Source of the DNA: KBS-83 sp051025295
GTDB lineage: Bacteria > Acidobacteriota > Terriglobia > Terriglobales > Acidobacteriaceae
Reading direction: 5' to 3' (one strand)
Length of the DNA stretch: 64,000 nucleotides
Assembly (NCBI GenBank): GCA_051025295.1
Contig: JBMGJV010000006.1
The notes under the pieces were generated by a model that searched no databases, was not told where the DNA came from, and was given only the letters and a program-made list of their open reading frames with translations. The first letter of the stretch is position 1. The number at the start of each line of letters is the position of its first letter. A program made the position numbers and the translations under genes. Positions 9,501 through 18,052 of this stretch are shown here, piece by piece.

Positions 9501-10493
9501 TTGAACGTTCGCGTTTTCTATCACGATAAGTGCTTCGATGGGGCGTGCTCGGCTTCTCTGTTCACCCGCTTCCACCGGGAGTGCATCGCACCCGGCGCGA
9601 AGTACAGCTATCACGGCCTGGTGCATCGCGCAGGAGCGCTCTTCAACGAGGCCGATTTTCAGGGCGATGAGAACGCGATTGTCGACTTCAAGTACTCCGC
9701 ATCCCCGCGCATCACCTGGTGGTTCGATCACCACCTCAGCGCCTTTCTCACGCCGAACGACCAGCAGGACTACCAGCGTGGGCTGGCCGACGGCCGCTAC
9801 GGCGAGCGCCGCTTCTACGATCCGACCTACACGTCCTGCGCCGGGTTCCTGACGCACATCGCGTCCAAGCACTTCGGCTTCAACGCCGAACCGGTCGCTG
9901 ACCTGGTGAAGTGGGCAGACATCGTCGATGGCGCACTCTACGAGAGTCCCATGGCTGCCGTCGAGATGGCCCAGCCCGCGATGAAGCTGACGCTCGTGAT
10001 CGAGTCAGCGGCCGACCCGGACCTGATCCCGCGCATGATTCCACTGCTCACCGAAGAGCCGCTGTCGGCCGTGCTGGACGAGCCGTTCATCGCCGCGCTG
10101 CTGCCTCCCCTGCTCGAGCGGCATGAGCAATCGCTGGCGCTGATCCGCGAGCGCGCGGAGTGCACCGATAACACGATCTACTTCGACATCACCGACCACC
10201 AGCTCGAGGGCTACAACAAGTTCATCCCCTACTACCTCCATCCCGAGGCGACCTACAACATCGGGCTGAGCAAATCGAGCTTTCGGACGAAGGTAGCGGT
10301 GGGATCGAATCCGTGGACGCGGCGAACCGCAGAGCAGATGGTGAACCTGGCGACCATTTGTGAGCGCTACGGCGGCGGGGGACATGCACGGGTCGGCGCG
10401 ATCTCATTCCCGCCAGACCGCTCGGATGAGGCCCGCGCGACCGCAGCCACGATCGTCGAAGAGCTGCGGGCACACGAGCGCAGCCTGCGCTAG
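9501..10493 (+). CDS. DHH-superfamily phosphoesterase
   Basis: 330 residues. The N-terminus HDKCFDGACSA carries the first metal ligands. TWWFDHHLSAF provides the DHH motif, and GGGGHARVGA near residue 293 is the DHHA1 substrate-binding loop. These enzymes cleave short oligonucleotides or cyclic dinucleotides, as in NrnA or GdpP, but this protein lacks extra sensor or membrane domains, so it is likely cytoplasmic. The start is TTG, supported by AAGGAG 8 nt upstream (9487-9492). It converges with the histidine kinase across a 12-nt gap. Confidence 0.85.
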   Translation: MNVRVFYHDKCFDGACSASLFTRFHRECIAPGAKYSYHGLVHRAGALFNEADFQGDENAIVDFKYSASPRITWWFDHHLSAFLTPNDQQDYQRGLADGRYGERRFYDPTYTSCAGFLTHIASKHFGFNAEPVADLVKWADIVDGALYESPMAAVEMAQPAMKLTLVIESAADPDLIPRMIPLLTEEPLSAVLDEPFIAALLPPLLERHEQSLALIRERAECTDNTIYFDITDHQLEGYNKFIPYYLHPEATYNIGLSKSSFRTKVAVGSNPWTRRTAEQMVNLATICERYGGGGHARVGAISFPPDRSDEARATAATIVEELRAHERSLR

Positions 10494-10505
10494 GCGTCGC
10501 TCTGC

Positions 10506-12389
10506 TCAACCTAGTGTGAAGTAGAAGCTCGCGCCCTCGGGGCCGCTCTCCGCCCAGACTTCGCCGCCGTGGCGCACGATGGCGCGGCGCACCGTCGCCA
10601 GCCCGATGCCGGAGCCCGGAAAGTCCTTCTCCCCATGCAGCCGCTGGAAGGGCTGGAACAGCTTGCCCGCGAACTTCATATCGAACCCCGCGCCGTTGTC
10701 TTTGACGAAGTACGCGCGTTTGCCATCGTGCTCCAGCGAGCCGAAGTGAATCACAGGCGTCGCCTGCTTGCCCGTGAACTTGACGGCATTGGCGAACAGG
10801 TTCGTGAGCACCACATGCAGCATGCGTGAGTCGCCGTTGCCCTCGAGCCCGGGCTCGATCTCTACAGCAAAGTGCCGCCCGGGAAGTGTCCGGCGCAACT
10901 GCTCGACCACTTCGCTGGCCAGCTCCGACAGGTCTACCTCGTCGCGATCGATGTCTGCGCGGGTCACGCGGGAGAGTTGCAGCAGCGAATCGATCAGCCG
11001 GTTCATCTGCCCGACGCCCGCGTGAATGCGGCGCAGGTAATCCTGGCTGCGTTCGTTCAGCAGCGGGCCAACATCTTCTTCAAGTGCTGTGCTGAAGCCG
11101 TCGATCGTGCGCAGCGGGGCACGCAGATCGTGCGAGACGGAGTAGCTGAATGCCTCGAGCTCCCGGTTGCTGGCGACCAGCTCTGCGGTGCGCTGGCGCA
11201 CCCGCTCTTCCAATAGCGCGTTCAGTTGCCGAATCTCTTCGACCTGCGCCCGCCGCTCCGTCACATCCCGGTGCACCCCCACCCACTCGCGCACCGAGCC
11301 GTCTGCGCGCAAAACCGGCAGCGCCCGAACTACAAACAACCGATACACGCCGTCGTAGCGGCGCACGCGGTGCTCCAGAACGCACATGCGGCGCTCGGCC
11401 ACCGACGCTTCCCACGCATCGATGGTGGGCTGCGCGTCATCGGGGTGCAGAGCCTTCGCCCAGCCGTAGCCCTCGTATTCTTCGCGACTCTGCCCGGTAA
11501 AAGCAGCCCACCCCGGCTGCTCTTCCGTCATGCGGCCGTGCTCGTTATTGGTCCATAGCAGGTCACTGACCGCCAGCGTTGCGGTCCGGAAACGTTCTTC
11601 CTTCTCAATGAGCGCCTCGCGGGCGCGACGCTGCTCATGGATGTCCGTGCAGGTGCCGAACCAGCGCACGATGCGACCTCCGGCATCGCGCATCGGATTG
11701 CCGCGGCCAAGAAACCAGCGGTAGCTGCCATCCGCACTGCGCAGCCGGTACTCAACCTCGTACCGGTCACCGCTTCTCACCGCACCCTGCCATACGGCCG
11801 TGGAACGCTCGAGATCGTCCGGGTGCAGAACAGATGTCCACGCATCGCCATCGGTCGCGCCGGCGTCCACACCGGTGTAGTCGTACCAGCGCTGGTTGTA
11901 GAAGTCCGGATGCCCCTCGGCATCGGCCGTCCACACCAACTGGGGCACCAGTTCGACCAGTTGCTCATAATTGCTCTGGCTCTCGCGCAGCTCGGCTTCT
12001 GTCCGGAACTTCTCCGTCAGGTCGTAGAGGCTCGCCTGCACGGCGGCTGCACCGTCAAACGTAATCGGCCAAGCGACAACCTCAGCCGCGAAGGGTGTGC
12101 CGTCGCACCGGAGCAGGCTCAGGCGCATGCGTGGGGTCGCTTCGCCACCGAGGATGGTTTGAATGCGCTGGTCAACGATCGCGCGCGAACCATCCGCGAT
12201 GAATGCGAGTGGCGAGCGGCCCAGCAGGTCCGCCGGGGCGGCCGCATGGAAGGCCTGCACCGCAGCGCGGTTCACGTACACGAGAACGTAGTCCTGGTGC
12301 ACCCAGACCGGGTGCGGGGCATGGTCCCACAGCGCCTGGAGGTGCTCCAGCCGGATCCCCGTCTTCAGTCGTTCTGCCGCGCTAGCCAT
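10506..12389 (-). CDS. PAS-domain sensor histidine kinase (HisKA/HATPase_c)
   Basis: 627 residues with no obvious membrane segment, so probably cytosolic. Three PAS/PAC units occupy roughly 15-410: ALWDHAPHPVW, then LVELVPQLVWTADAEGHPDFYNQRWYDYTG and a third starting after EKEERFRTA. A short coiled coil leads to the HisKA domain with the phosphoacceptor His in SHDLRAPLRTIDGFS, followed by N-box NLFANAVKFT and G-boxes DNGAGFD and GSGIGLATV. This resembles light- or redox-responsive bacteriophytochrome-type kinases, but no chromophore GAF domain is present. No response regulator is adjacent. It is the last gene of a minus-strand run, 25 nt after the enoyl-CoA hydratase. The start at 12389 is chosen because a longer frame would run into that gene. 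Confidence 0.88.
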   Translation of the reverse strand: MASAAERLKTGIRLEHLQALWDHAPHPVWVHQDYVLVYVNRAAVQAFHAAAPADLLGRSPLAFIADGSRAIVDQRIQTILGGEATPRMRLSLLRCDGTPFAAEVVAWPITFDGAAAVQASLYDLTEKFRTEAELRESQSNYEQLVELVPQLVWTADAEGHPDFYNQRWYDYTGVDAGATDGDAWTSVLHPDDLERSTAVWQGAVRSGDRYEVEYRLRSADGSYRWFLGRGNPMRDAGGRIVRWFGTCTDIHEQRRAREALIEKEERFRTATLAVSDLLWTNNEHGRMTEEQPGWAAFTGQSREEYEGYGWAKALHPDDAQPTIDAWEASVAERRMCVLEHRVRRYDGVYRLFVVRALPVLRADGSVREWVGVHRDVTERRAQVEEIRQLNALLEERVRQRTAELVASNRELEAFSYSVSHDLRAPLRTIDGFSTALEEDVGPLLNERSQDYLRRIHAGVGQMNRLIDSLLQLSRVTRADIDRDEVDLSELASEVVEQLRRTLPGRHFAVEIEPGLEGNGDSRMLHVVLTNLFANAVKFTGKQATPVIHFGSLEHDGKRAYFVKDNGAGFDMKFAGKLFQPFQRLHGEKDFPGSGIGLATVRRAIVRHGGEVWAESGPEGASFYFTLG

Positions 12390-12414
12390 GGACTCATCGA
12401 GGGAAGTGTACCGG

Positions 12415-13215
12415 TCAGCGCCGCGACGGCCAAACCGGGGCGCGCTTCTCGAGGAATGCCTGGATGCCCTCCCGGAAGTCATCCGTCGCACGGAGCTCGG
12501 CATTTGTGTTGACCGCCGCGCGCAGGTTGCGGCTCAGGCGCTCGATCTCCTGCCGATGCAGCAGGTGCTTGGTCGCGCGGATGGAACTTGGGCTGTTCGC
12601 CATCAGGGTCGCGGCCACCTCGGCCGCTGCGTTCCCGAGTTCACTCGCCGGATGCACGCGCGTCACCAGACCCAGGCGGTGCGCCTCTTCCGCCTCCAGC
12701 ACGCGACCAGTCAGCAGCAGATCCCGCGCCTGCTTCTCGCCGATTTGCAGCAGAAGGAAGGCCGAAACGATGGCCGGTACGAAGCCGATCCGGACCTCGG
12801 GGTAGCCGAAGCGCGCGTCATCGCTGCACAGCGTGAAGTCGCAGATGGTGGCGAGCCCCATGCCACCCGCCATCGCGGCGCCGCGCACCACGGCGATGCT
12901 CGGCACGCTCAGGTTGTAAAGCGTGCGGAACAGCTCGGCGATGTTCATCGAGTCAAGCCGGTGCTCTTCCATGCTGCGGCTGGTCATTGCGCGCAGCTCG
13001 GACAGATCGAGCCCGGAGCAGAAATGCTCACCCGCGCCCTGGATAACGACAACGCCGGCACAGGTGTCCTCCGCCGCCCGCAGGGCCAGCGTCAGCTCCT
13101 GGATCATGCACGCGGTGAGTGCGTTGCGCCGCTGCGGCCGGTTCAACGTGATGGTACGGATGCAGCCGCCTTCAATCGGCCTTTCTTCCACCGTGATGGT
13201 GTTGTACTGCGCCAT
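12415..13215 (-). CDS. liuC: Enoyl-CoA hydratase/isomerase, probably methylglutaconyl-CoA hydratase
   Basis: 266 residues of the crotonase fold. The oxyanion-hole segment is GEHFCSGLDLSEL, and the second is RGAAMAGGMGLATICDF. FGYPEVRIGFVPA contains the glutamate position used as general acid/base in hydratases. The neighbours encode HMG-CoA lyase and methylcrotonyl-CoA carboxylase beta, so the best role is hydration of 3-methylglutaconyl-CoA to HMG-CoA in leucine breakdown. That assignment rests on context; the fold alone would allow other acyl-CoA substrates. It lies 28 nt after the lyase gene on the same strand. Confidence 0.85.
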   Translation of the reverse strand: MAQYNTITVEERPIEGGCIRTITLNRPQRRNALTACMIQELTLALRAAEDTCAGVVVIQGAGEHFCSGLDLSELRAMTSRSMEEHRLDSMNIAELFRTLYNLSVPSIAVVRGAAMAGGMGLATICDFTLCSDDARFGYPEVRIGFVPAIVSAFLLLQIGEKQARDLLLTGRVLEAEEAHRLGLVTRVHPASELGNAAAEVAATLMANSPSSIRATKHLLHRQEIERLSRNLRAAVNTNAELRATDDFREGIQAFLEKRAPVWPSRR

Positions 13216-13243
13216 GCGTCCTCCGCCCTGAGCAAAAGAAACG

Positions 13244-14143
13244 CTACTGTTTCACGCCCGAGTATCGTTCGGCAATGGCGCTGCTGGCTGTCAGCAGGGG
13301 ACCGAGGTCACCGAGCGAGGGTACTGTTGCGCCAGCTGCGGCCAGAGCCTCAATGGCACGCTCCGTCGGCACATTGCCGACCAGGATGTCCTGCGCGAAC
13401 GGACATCCGCCAAGACCGCCCAGCGCCATATCGAAGCGGCGGCACCCGGCGCGGTACGCGGCTGTGACCTTGGCTGCAGCCTGATCCGGCCGCGCGTGCA
13501 GATGCACTCCAAGCTCCACCTGCGGACCGGACGAGAGCACCGCGCGAACCACCACTTCGATCAACTCCGGTGTCGCCAGCCCGACCGTGTCCGCGAGCGA
13601 GATGCTCTCGATGCCGGAATCGGCCAGCAGATCGCAGGCAGCGACGACTTCCTCGACGCTCCACGGGTCGTCGTAAGGATTGCCGAAGGCCATCGAGATG
13701 TACGCGACGACACCGAGGCCGGCCTTGTACGCCAGCGAGCCCACCGTCTCCAGTGCCTCCACTGCCTCCTCCGGCGTCTGCCGCTGGTTACGCTCCAGGA
13801 ATCCGGCGGAGATGGAGTACGGAAAGCCGACCGTCGTCACACCGTTGCTGTTGATCGCTCGCTCCGCCCCTTTCGCATTCACGACGATCCCGATCACCTC
13901 GAGCGGATCCGTAGTCAGCGACGGCAGGTCGGCCAGAGCCAGCACCTGCTCGGAGTCGGCCATCTGCGGCACTGCCTTCGGGGACACGAAGGATGCAGCA
14001 TCGAGGTGGCGGAACCCCGCGCTGACCAGGGCGCGCAGGTAGTCGGCCTTGATCTCGACCGGCAACGGCAGGGGCAGCCCCTGCCATGCATCGCGGGGGC
14101 ACTCAATCAACTTCAGCGGCGCGGAACTCGGGTTTTCGGGCAT
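13244..14143 (-). CDS. liuE: Hydroxymethylglutaryl-CoA lyase
   Basis: 299 residues, a TIM-barrel lyase that splits HMG-CoA into acetyl-CoA and acetoacetate. The N-terminal motif is ECPRDAWQ instead of the common EVGPRDGLQ, but the catalytic Arg-Asp pair is kept. The metal-ligand motif HLHA (HxH) is kept, and the cysteine signature GGLGGCPFA near residue 250 is intact. So it looks active despite an unusual first strand. I start at ATG 14143; the frame runs further upstream without a better signal. It sits between a small membrane-protein gene and the methylglutaconyl-CoA hydratase in the leucine cluster. Confidence 0.88.
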   Translation of the reverse strand: MPENPSSAPLKLIECPRDAWQGLPLPLPVEIKADYLRALVSAGFRHLDAASFVSPKAVPQMADSEQVLALADLPSLTTDPLEVIGIVVNAKGAERAINSNGVTTVGFPYSISAGFLERNQRQTPEEAVEALETVGSLAYKAGLGVVAYISMAFGNPYDDPWSVEEVVAACDLLADSGIESISLADTVGLATPELIEVVVRAVLSSGPQVELGVHLHARPDQAAAKVTAAYRAGCRRFDMALGGLGGCPFAQDILVGNVPTERAIEALAAAGATVPSLGDLGPLLTASSAIAERYSGVKQ

Positions 14144-14247
14144 AGGACAGACGAGAGTACCAGTTGTCCGATGCGGCAGAGAGGCAACACGTCGCGGCAC
14201 GTTGGCCTTGCGACGGTGGCGCTGCTACTGTGCGGCTAAAGCTGTGT

Positions 14248-14688
14248 CTAGAGCTGAGCCAGGATCAGGACCGCGCCGACCGCAAGGCCGTGGATCACAA
14301 GCACCGTGATCAGCGCGCGCAGAAAGCCAGCGACGCGCCACGTGAGCGCCGCAAGCAGCCCGTAGAGAGGGAACTGCGCGTACAGCAGCACCTGTCCGAC
14401 CGAGTCGGCCGTCGCCTCCGGCAAGCCAAGCTGCGGTTGATGGACCAGCATGGCGAGCGGCGCCATCAGGCGCAGGCGCGCCAGTCCGGCAGGGCCGAGC
14501 AGCGGCAGCACCTCTGCGTATCGCACCGCGAACCAGGCAGCGGCGATCCCGGCGACAAGAGGCAGCCACAGCACCCAGCCGGGTGCGCCTGCCGCCTTGC
14601 GCTTCTTCTTGCGGGTGCCAGACTTCTGCCGGGGGAGTGCCTCTGCACGCGATGCCATAGCTGGAGCATAGCTGCGGCCGATGTGCAT
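14248..14688 (-). CDS. Small hypothetical integral membrane protein
   Basis: 146 residues. A basic N-terminus (KSGTRKKKRKAAG) is followed by about three hydrophobic helices, at roughly 37-57, 60-85 and 100-145. The family is not recognised. ATG at 14688 has AGAGGTG 8 nt upstream; a second ATG at 14658 would remove ten residues. It sits inside the leucine-degradation run, between the carboxylase beta subunit and HMG-CoA lyase, so it is probably co-transcribed. A role in that pathway is not shown by the sequence. Confidence 0.65.
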   Translation of the reverse strand: MHIGRSYAPAMASRAEALPRQKSGTRKKKRKAAGAPGWVLWLPLVAGIAAAWFAVRYAEVLPLLGPAGLARLRLMAPLAMLVHQPQLGLPEATADSVGQVLLYAQFPLYGLLAALTWRVAGFLRALITVLVIHGLAVGAVLILAQL

Positions 14689-14759
14689 CCGGGTGCCACC
14701 TCTTGGGCATGCACCTGCCTGGTCACCTATCCTGCTTTTGAACGCGGAAGGAAACTGGC

Positions 14760-16484
14760 TCAGGTCTGGAGCACGCCGGGATGGAAGCGCTCCACCTCTG
14801 GATTGAGCGCCGCTGCTTCCAGCGCCAGCATCAGCGCCTCGCGCGTCCTCGCCGGGTCGATGATGCCGTCCACCCAGAGCCGCGCCGCCGCATAGCGACA
14901 GTCGGTCTGCGCCTCGTAGGTTGCCTCGATACTCTTGCGGATCTCCTGCTTCTCTTCATCGCTGAGACGGCGTCCGCCGCGCTCGAGCGTCCGCAGGCGC
15001 AGCTCCACCAGCGTTCCCGCTGCTGATGCGCCCGCCATCACGGCGTAGCGCGCCGTTGGCCACGCGAAGATGAACCGCGGGTCATAGGCCTTGCCGCACA
15101 TCGCGTAATTGCCCGCACCAAATGAGCCGCCCACAATCACGGAGATCTTCGGCACGGTCGAGTTCGACACGGCCGCGACCATCTTCGCGCCCGAGCGAAT
15201 GATGCCGGTCCACTCCGCATCCCGCCCCACCATGAAGCCGTTGACGTCGTGCAGGAAGATCAGCGGCACCAGGTTCTGGTTGCAGTCGAGGATGAAACGT
15301 GCGGCCTTATCAGCGCTCTCGGCGTAAATTACGCCGCCGAATTCGACGCGCTTCTCGCCGGTGTGGCTGGTGTGCGGCTGGTGCTGCTTCTGATTGGCCA
15401 CGATGCCCACCGCATAGCCGCCGATGCGTGCATACCCGCAAAGCAGGGTGCGCCCATAATCCGCCCGGTACTCGTCGAACTCCGAGCGATCGACCACACG
15501 CGCGATCAGTTCGTGCATGTCGTAGGTGTTCGTCGACGCGCGCGCCGGGTCCGGATCAATCAACGCATACAGGTCTTCCGCCGCATACCGGGGAGCATCA
15601 GCCACGCGATCGAAGGCGACACGATCAAACGGTGCGGGCCGCGGATGGCCCAACTTCCCAACGAGCGAGCGCAGACGCGCGAGACACAGATGATCGTTCG
15701 GCTCCTTGAAATCGACCGTGCCCGAGATCTCGGCATGCATGGTCGCCCCGCCCAGTTCTTCAGCCGTGTACTTCTGCCCGATCGCGGCCTCAACCAGCGC
15801 TGGTCCGGCAAGGAACAATCCACTGCCTTCGGTCATCAGCACGTGGTCGGTCATCACCGGCAGATACGCGCCGCCCGCGACGCACATGCCCATGATGGCC
15901 GTCATCTGCGGAATGCCCATCGCCGACATGCGCGCGTTGTTCCGGAAGACACGGCCGAAGTCGTCCTGGTCGGGAAAGACATCCTCCTGCAACGGCAGAA
16001 AGATGCCCGCCGAATCCACCAGGTAGAGCGTCGGGATGCGGTTCTCAAGCGCGATGTGCTGCGCGCGGAGCACCTTCTTCGCGGTCATCGGGAAGAACGC
16101 ACCGGCCTTCACCGTGGCGTCGTTGGCGATGATCATGCAGAGCCGCCCGGCGACGCGCCCCAGCCCGCAGATCGCGCCTGCCGCGGGCGCCCCGCCCCAC
16201 TCCTCGTACATGCCGAACGCGGCAAACAGCCCGAGTTCGAACAGCTCCGTTCCCGGATCGAGCAGCAGTGCCAGCCGCTCGCGAGCGGTCAGCCGCTTCT
16301 TCGCATGCTGAGACTCGATCGCTTTCGCGCCGCCACCCTCGCGCAGCGTCGTCTCCTGCTGCCGTATGGCTGAGAGCAGCGCGAGCATGCCGGTCGAGTT
16401 CGACTGCTGGCGCTTCGCCTTCGGGTCGAGCTTCGAGGCGAGCGTGTTGCTGAAGGCGGGCGATGGCGCGTCAGGAGGAGGCAT
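14760..16484 (-). CDS. liuB: Acyl-CoA carboxylase beta subunit, probably methylcrotonyl-CoA carboxylase
   Basis: 574 residues, two crotonase-type carboxyltransferase domains. The N-terminal half has KKRLTARERLALLLDPGTELFE and the glycine-rich VAGGAYLPVMTDH. The C-terminal half has GSFGAGNYAMCGKAYDPRF, which matches methylcrotonyl- and geranyl-CoA carboxylase beta chains more than propionyl-CoA carboxylase. It transfers the carboxyl group from biotin to 3-methylcrotonyl-CoA. No biotin-carboxylase alpha subunit is in this window. The start at 16484 lies 43 nt after the HD-domain gene; a longer frame runs into that gene. Confidence 0.9.
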   Translation of the reverse strand: MPPPDAPSPAFSNTLASKLDPKAKRQQSNSTGMLALLSAIRQQETTLREGGGAKAIESQHAKKRLTARERLALLLDPGTELFELGLFAAFGMYEEWGGAPAAGAICGLGRVAGRLCMIIANDATVKAGAFFPMTAKKVLRAQHIALENRIPTLYLVDSAGIFLPLQEDVFPDQDDFGRVFRNNARMSAMGIPQMTAIMGMCVAGGAYLPVMTDHVLMTEGSGLFLAGPALVEAAIGQKYTAEELGGATMHAEISGTVDFKEPNDHLCLARLRSLVGKLGHPRPAPFDRVAFDRVADAPRYAAEDLYALIDPDPARASTNTYDMHELIARVVDRSEFDEYRADYGRTLLCGYARIGGYAVGIVANQKQHQPHTSHTGEKRVEFGGVIYAESADKAARFILDCNQNLVPLIFLHDVNGFMVGRDAEWTGIIRSGAKMVAAVSNSTVPKISVIVGGSFGAGNYAMCGKAYDPRFIFAWPTARYAVMAGASAAGTLVELRLRTLERGGRRLSDEEKQEIRKSIEATYEAQTDCRYAAARLWVDGIIDPARTREALMLALEAAALNPEVERFHPGVLQT

Positions 16485-16527
16485 AGGCGGAAACGGGCCA
16501 GCATAGCAGAGGCGCGACCCTTGCCTG

Positions 16528-17184
16528 CTAGGCGCTCGCCTCTGCCGGAGTTCCATCCAGCCCCAGCGCTTCTGCATCCCGCTGCATCGCGGCGAGGCAG
16601 AACGCAATGTGCTGATCCAGATCGACCCCGAGTTCGCGTGCTCCGTTGATCACATCGTCGCGATTGACCCCGCGAGCGAAGGCTTTGTCCTTGAGCTTCT
16701 TCTTCACGCCTGCGACTTCGACGTCGTGAATCGACTTCGACGGCTTCACCAGTGTGCATGCCGTCAGAAATCCGGCGAGCTCATCGCACGCGAACAGCAC
16801 CTGGTCGAGGTGCGACTCGCGCGGTGTGCCGCTGTAGTCGGCATGCCCAAGGATGGCGTGCCGCATCTCGACGGGCCAGCCCTGCTCCTCCAGGATGCGG
16901 ACGCCGACGAAGGGGTGCTCTTCCGGCGACGGATGCTTCTCGTAGTCAAAGTCATGCAGCAGGGCCGTCGCCTCGTAGAGCGACACTATCGCCGCGCGCT
17001 CCTGCTCCGGAAGCGCACGGCGCTCTGCCTCCTGCTCGCCGTAGGCGCGAACGCAGCACGCTACGGCGAGCGCATGCTTCAGCAGGCTGGGGTTGTGCGT
17101 GTGCTCGGTCAGCAGCGCCCATGCGGCTTCGCGCGTCGGCTTGACTGCGTCCGACGCAGGCGGGCCAGGTACCTGGTTTGTCAC
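16528..17184 (-). CDS. HD-domain protein, putative phosphohydrolase
   Basis: 218 residues from GTG 17184, chosen because GAGGG stands 5 nt upstream. The HD signature is complete: LLKHALAVA (His), LLHDFDY (His-Asp), HPFVG and a downstream Asp in ACDELAGF. The C-terminal part, VAGVKKKLKDKAFARGVNRDDV, is common in COG2316-type predicted HD hydrolases. The substrate is unknown, probably a nucleotide or phosphate ester, with divalent metal. It is the first gene of the minus-strand leucine-degradation run and is divergent from the XRE regulator. Confidence 0.82.
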   Translation of the reverse strand: MTNQVPGPPASDAVKPTREAAWALLTEHTHNPSLLKHALAVACCVRAYGEQEAERRALPEQERAAIVSLYEATALLHDFDYEKHPSPEEHPFVGVRILEEQGWPVEMRHAILGHADYSGTPRESHLDQVLFACDELAGFLTACTLVKPSKSIHDVEVAGVKKKLKDKAFARGVNRDDVINGARELGVDLDQHIAFCLAAMQRDAEALGLDGTPAEASA

Positions 17185-17294
17185 TATGTCCCTCGTTCTT
17201 CCGATGAGCCACTCTGCTTCGGGACTCTTCGGGTTTTCTAGCGATTCCTCCCGGCGATTCACACGATCTTCGCCGGGTTGTCTCCGGAATTTCC

Positions 17295-17300
17295 TTGACA
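17295..17300 (+). promoter_or_regulatory. Perfect -35 hexamer (TTGACA) upstream of the XRE regulator
   Basis: TTGACA lies in the 203-nt divergent region between the HD gene and the XRE regulator. It is part of TTGACACTAAAATCAA, which contains an inverted TTGA/TCAA. No good -10 sits at 16-18 nt; the best later candidate is TGTAGC near 17322. I treat it as a possible promoter or regulator site only. Confidence 0.3.
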
Positions 17301-17387
17301 CTAAAATCAAGGCTGCTGCACTGTAGCAATGCGCTGAAGTCCTACTGCTTCTGCGCAGGGAAGCCCGCTCTGGCCTCCGTACAACAT

Positions 17388-17930
17388 ATGGCAACTACCT
17401 TAGCAAGCGTCGAGGCGCGCGAGGTAATGCGCTGCACTCACTGCAGTCTCGTGCAGTTCCGCACGATGACCACACTCTGCAGGCGGTGCCGCAAGTCCCT
17501 GGAGATGGAAGAGCCGGAGCCTGTCGTTCCGGTCGCGACCTCCCGAACCCCTGAACCGGAAGCAGAAGAGGGTGGTCTGCAGGTGGCCCGTGCCGTGCGC
17601 GATGCGCGCCGCGGACGTAACCTCTCGCAGCGTCAGCTCGCCGGTCGCATGCAGGTGCCCCGCACCTACATCTCGAAGATCGAGAATGGCAAGGCGATGC
17701 CGACACTGTCCTCGCTCGAGCGGCTGGCTACTGCACTCGAAGTCGACATGTGCAACCTGCTGCACGATGCCCGGAACCGTCAGCACGACGACTCCCTGTC
17801 CATGTTCAACGATCCGTTCCTGGCCGAGATTGCTCCTCTAATCTCGAAGCTGGACGCATTGCAGCGCTCCATGTTCCTCAACCAGGCGCGCGAGATGGCC
17901 CTCGGCCGCCGCCGCACCGCCGTCGCCTAG
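17388..17930 (+). CDS. Zinc-ribbon plus XRE-type HTH transcriptional regulator
   Basis: 180 residues from ATG 17388. A four-cysteine knuckle (CTHC about 16-19, CRRC about 31-34) is followed by a Pro/Glu-rich linker and a Cro/C1-type HTH at about 63-117 (RQLAGRMQVPRTYISKIENGK). The C-terminal helix-rich tail may dimerise. The Zn-ribbon/HTH_3 pairing suggests a DNA-binding regulator with a structural metal site; its targets are unknown. An upstream in-frame extension to 17295 is possible but weaker, because it would cover the candidate promoter. Confidence 0.8.
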   Translation: MATTLASVEAREVMRCTHCSLVQFRTMTTLCRRCRKSLEMEEPEPVVPVATSRTPEPEAEEGGLQVARAVRDARRGRNLSQRQLAGRMQVPRTYISKIENGKAMPTLSSLERLATALEVDMCNLLHDARNRQHDDSLSMFNDPFLAEIAPLISKLDALQRSMFLNQAREMALGRRRTAVA

Positions 17931-17957
17931 CCGAACGCTTCGCATCACCCCGTCGCG

Positions 17958-17992
17958 CGCGCCGGGCCTGCTTCTCCGGCAGGTCCCGCGCG
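17958..17992 (+). terminator. Possible terminator hairpin after the XRE gene
   Basis: The two arms are 17958-17971 and 17979-17992. They form about 13 pairs with one G-T pair and one mismatch, around a 7-nt loop. No real T run follows, so termination would be weak or factor-dependent. Confidence 0.4.
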
Positions 17993-18052
17993 TTGCGACC
18001 CCCTTCCGCGCTGTGCTACGGTCGAAGGGCTGAGAGGGAAGGGCGTTTGTCC

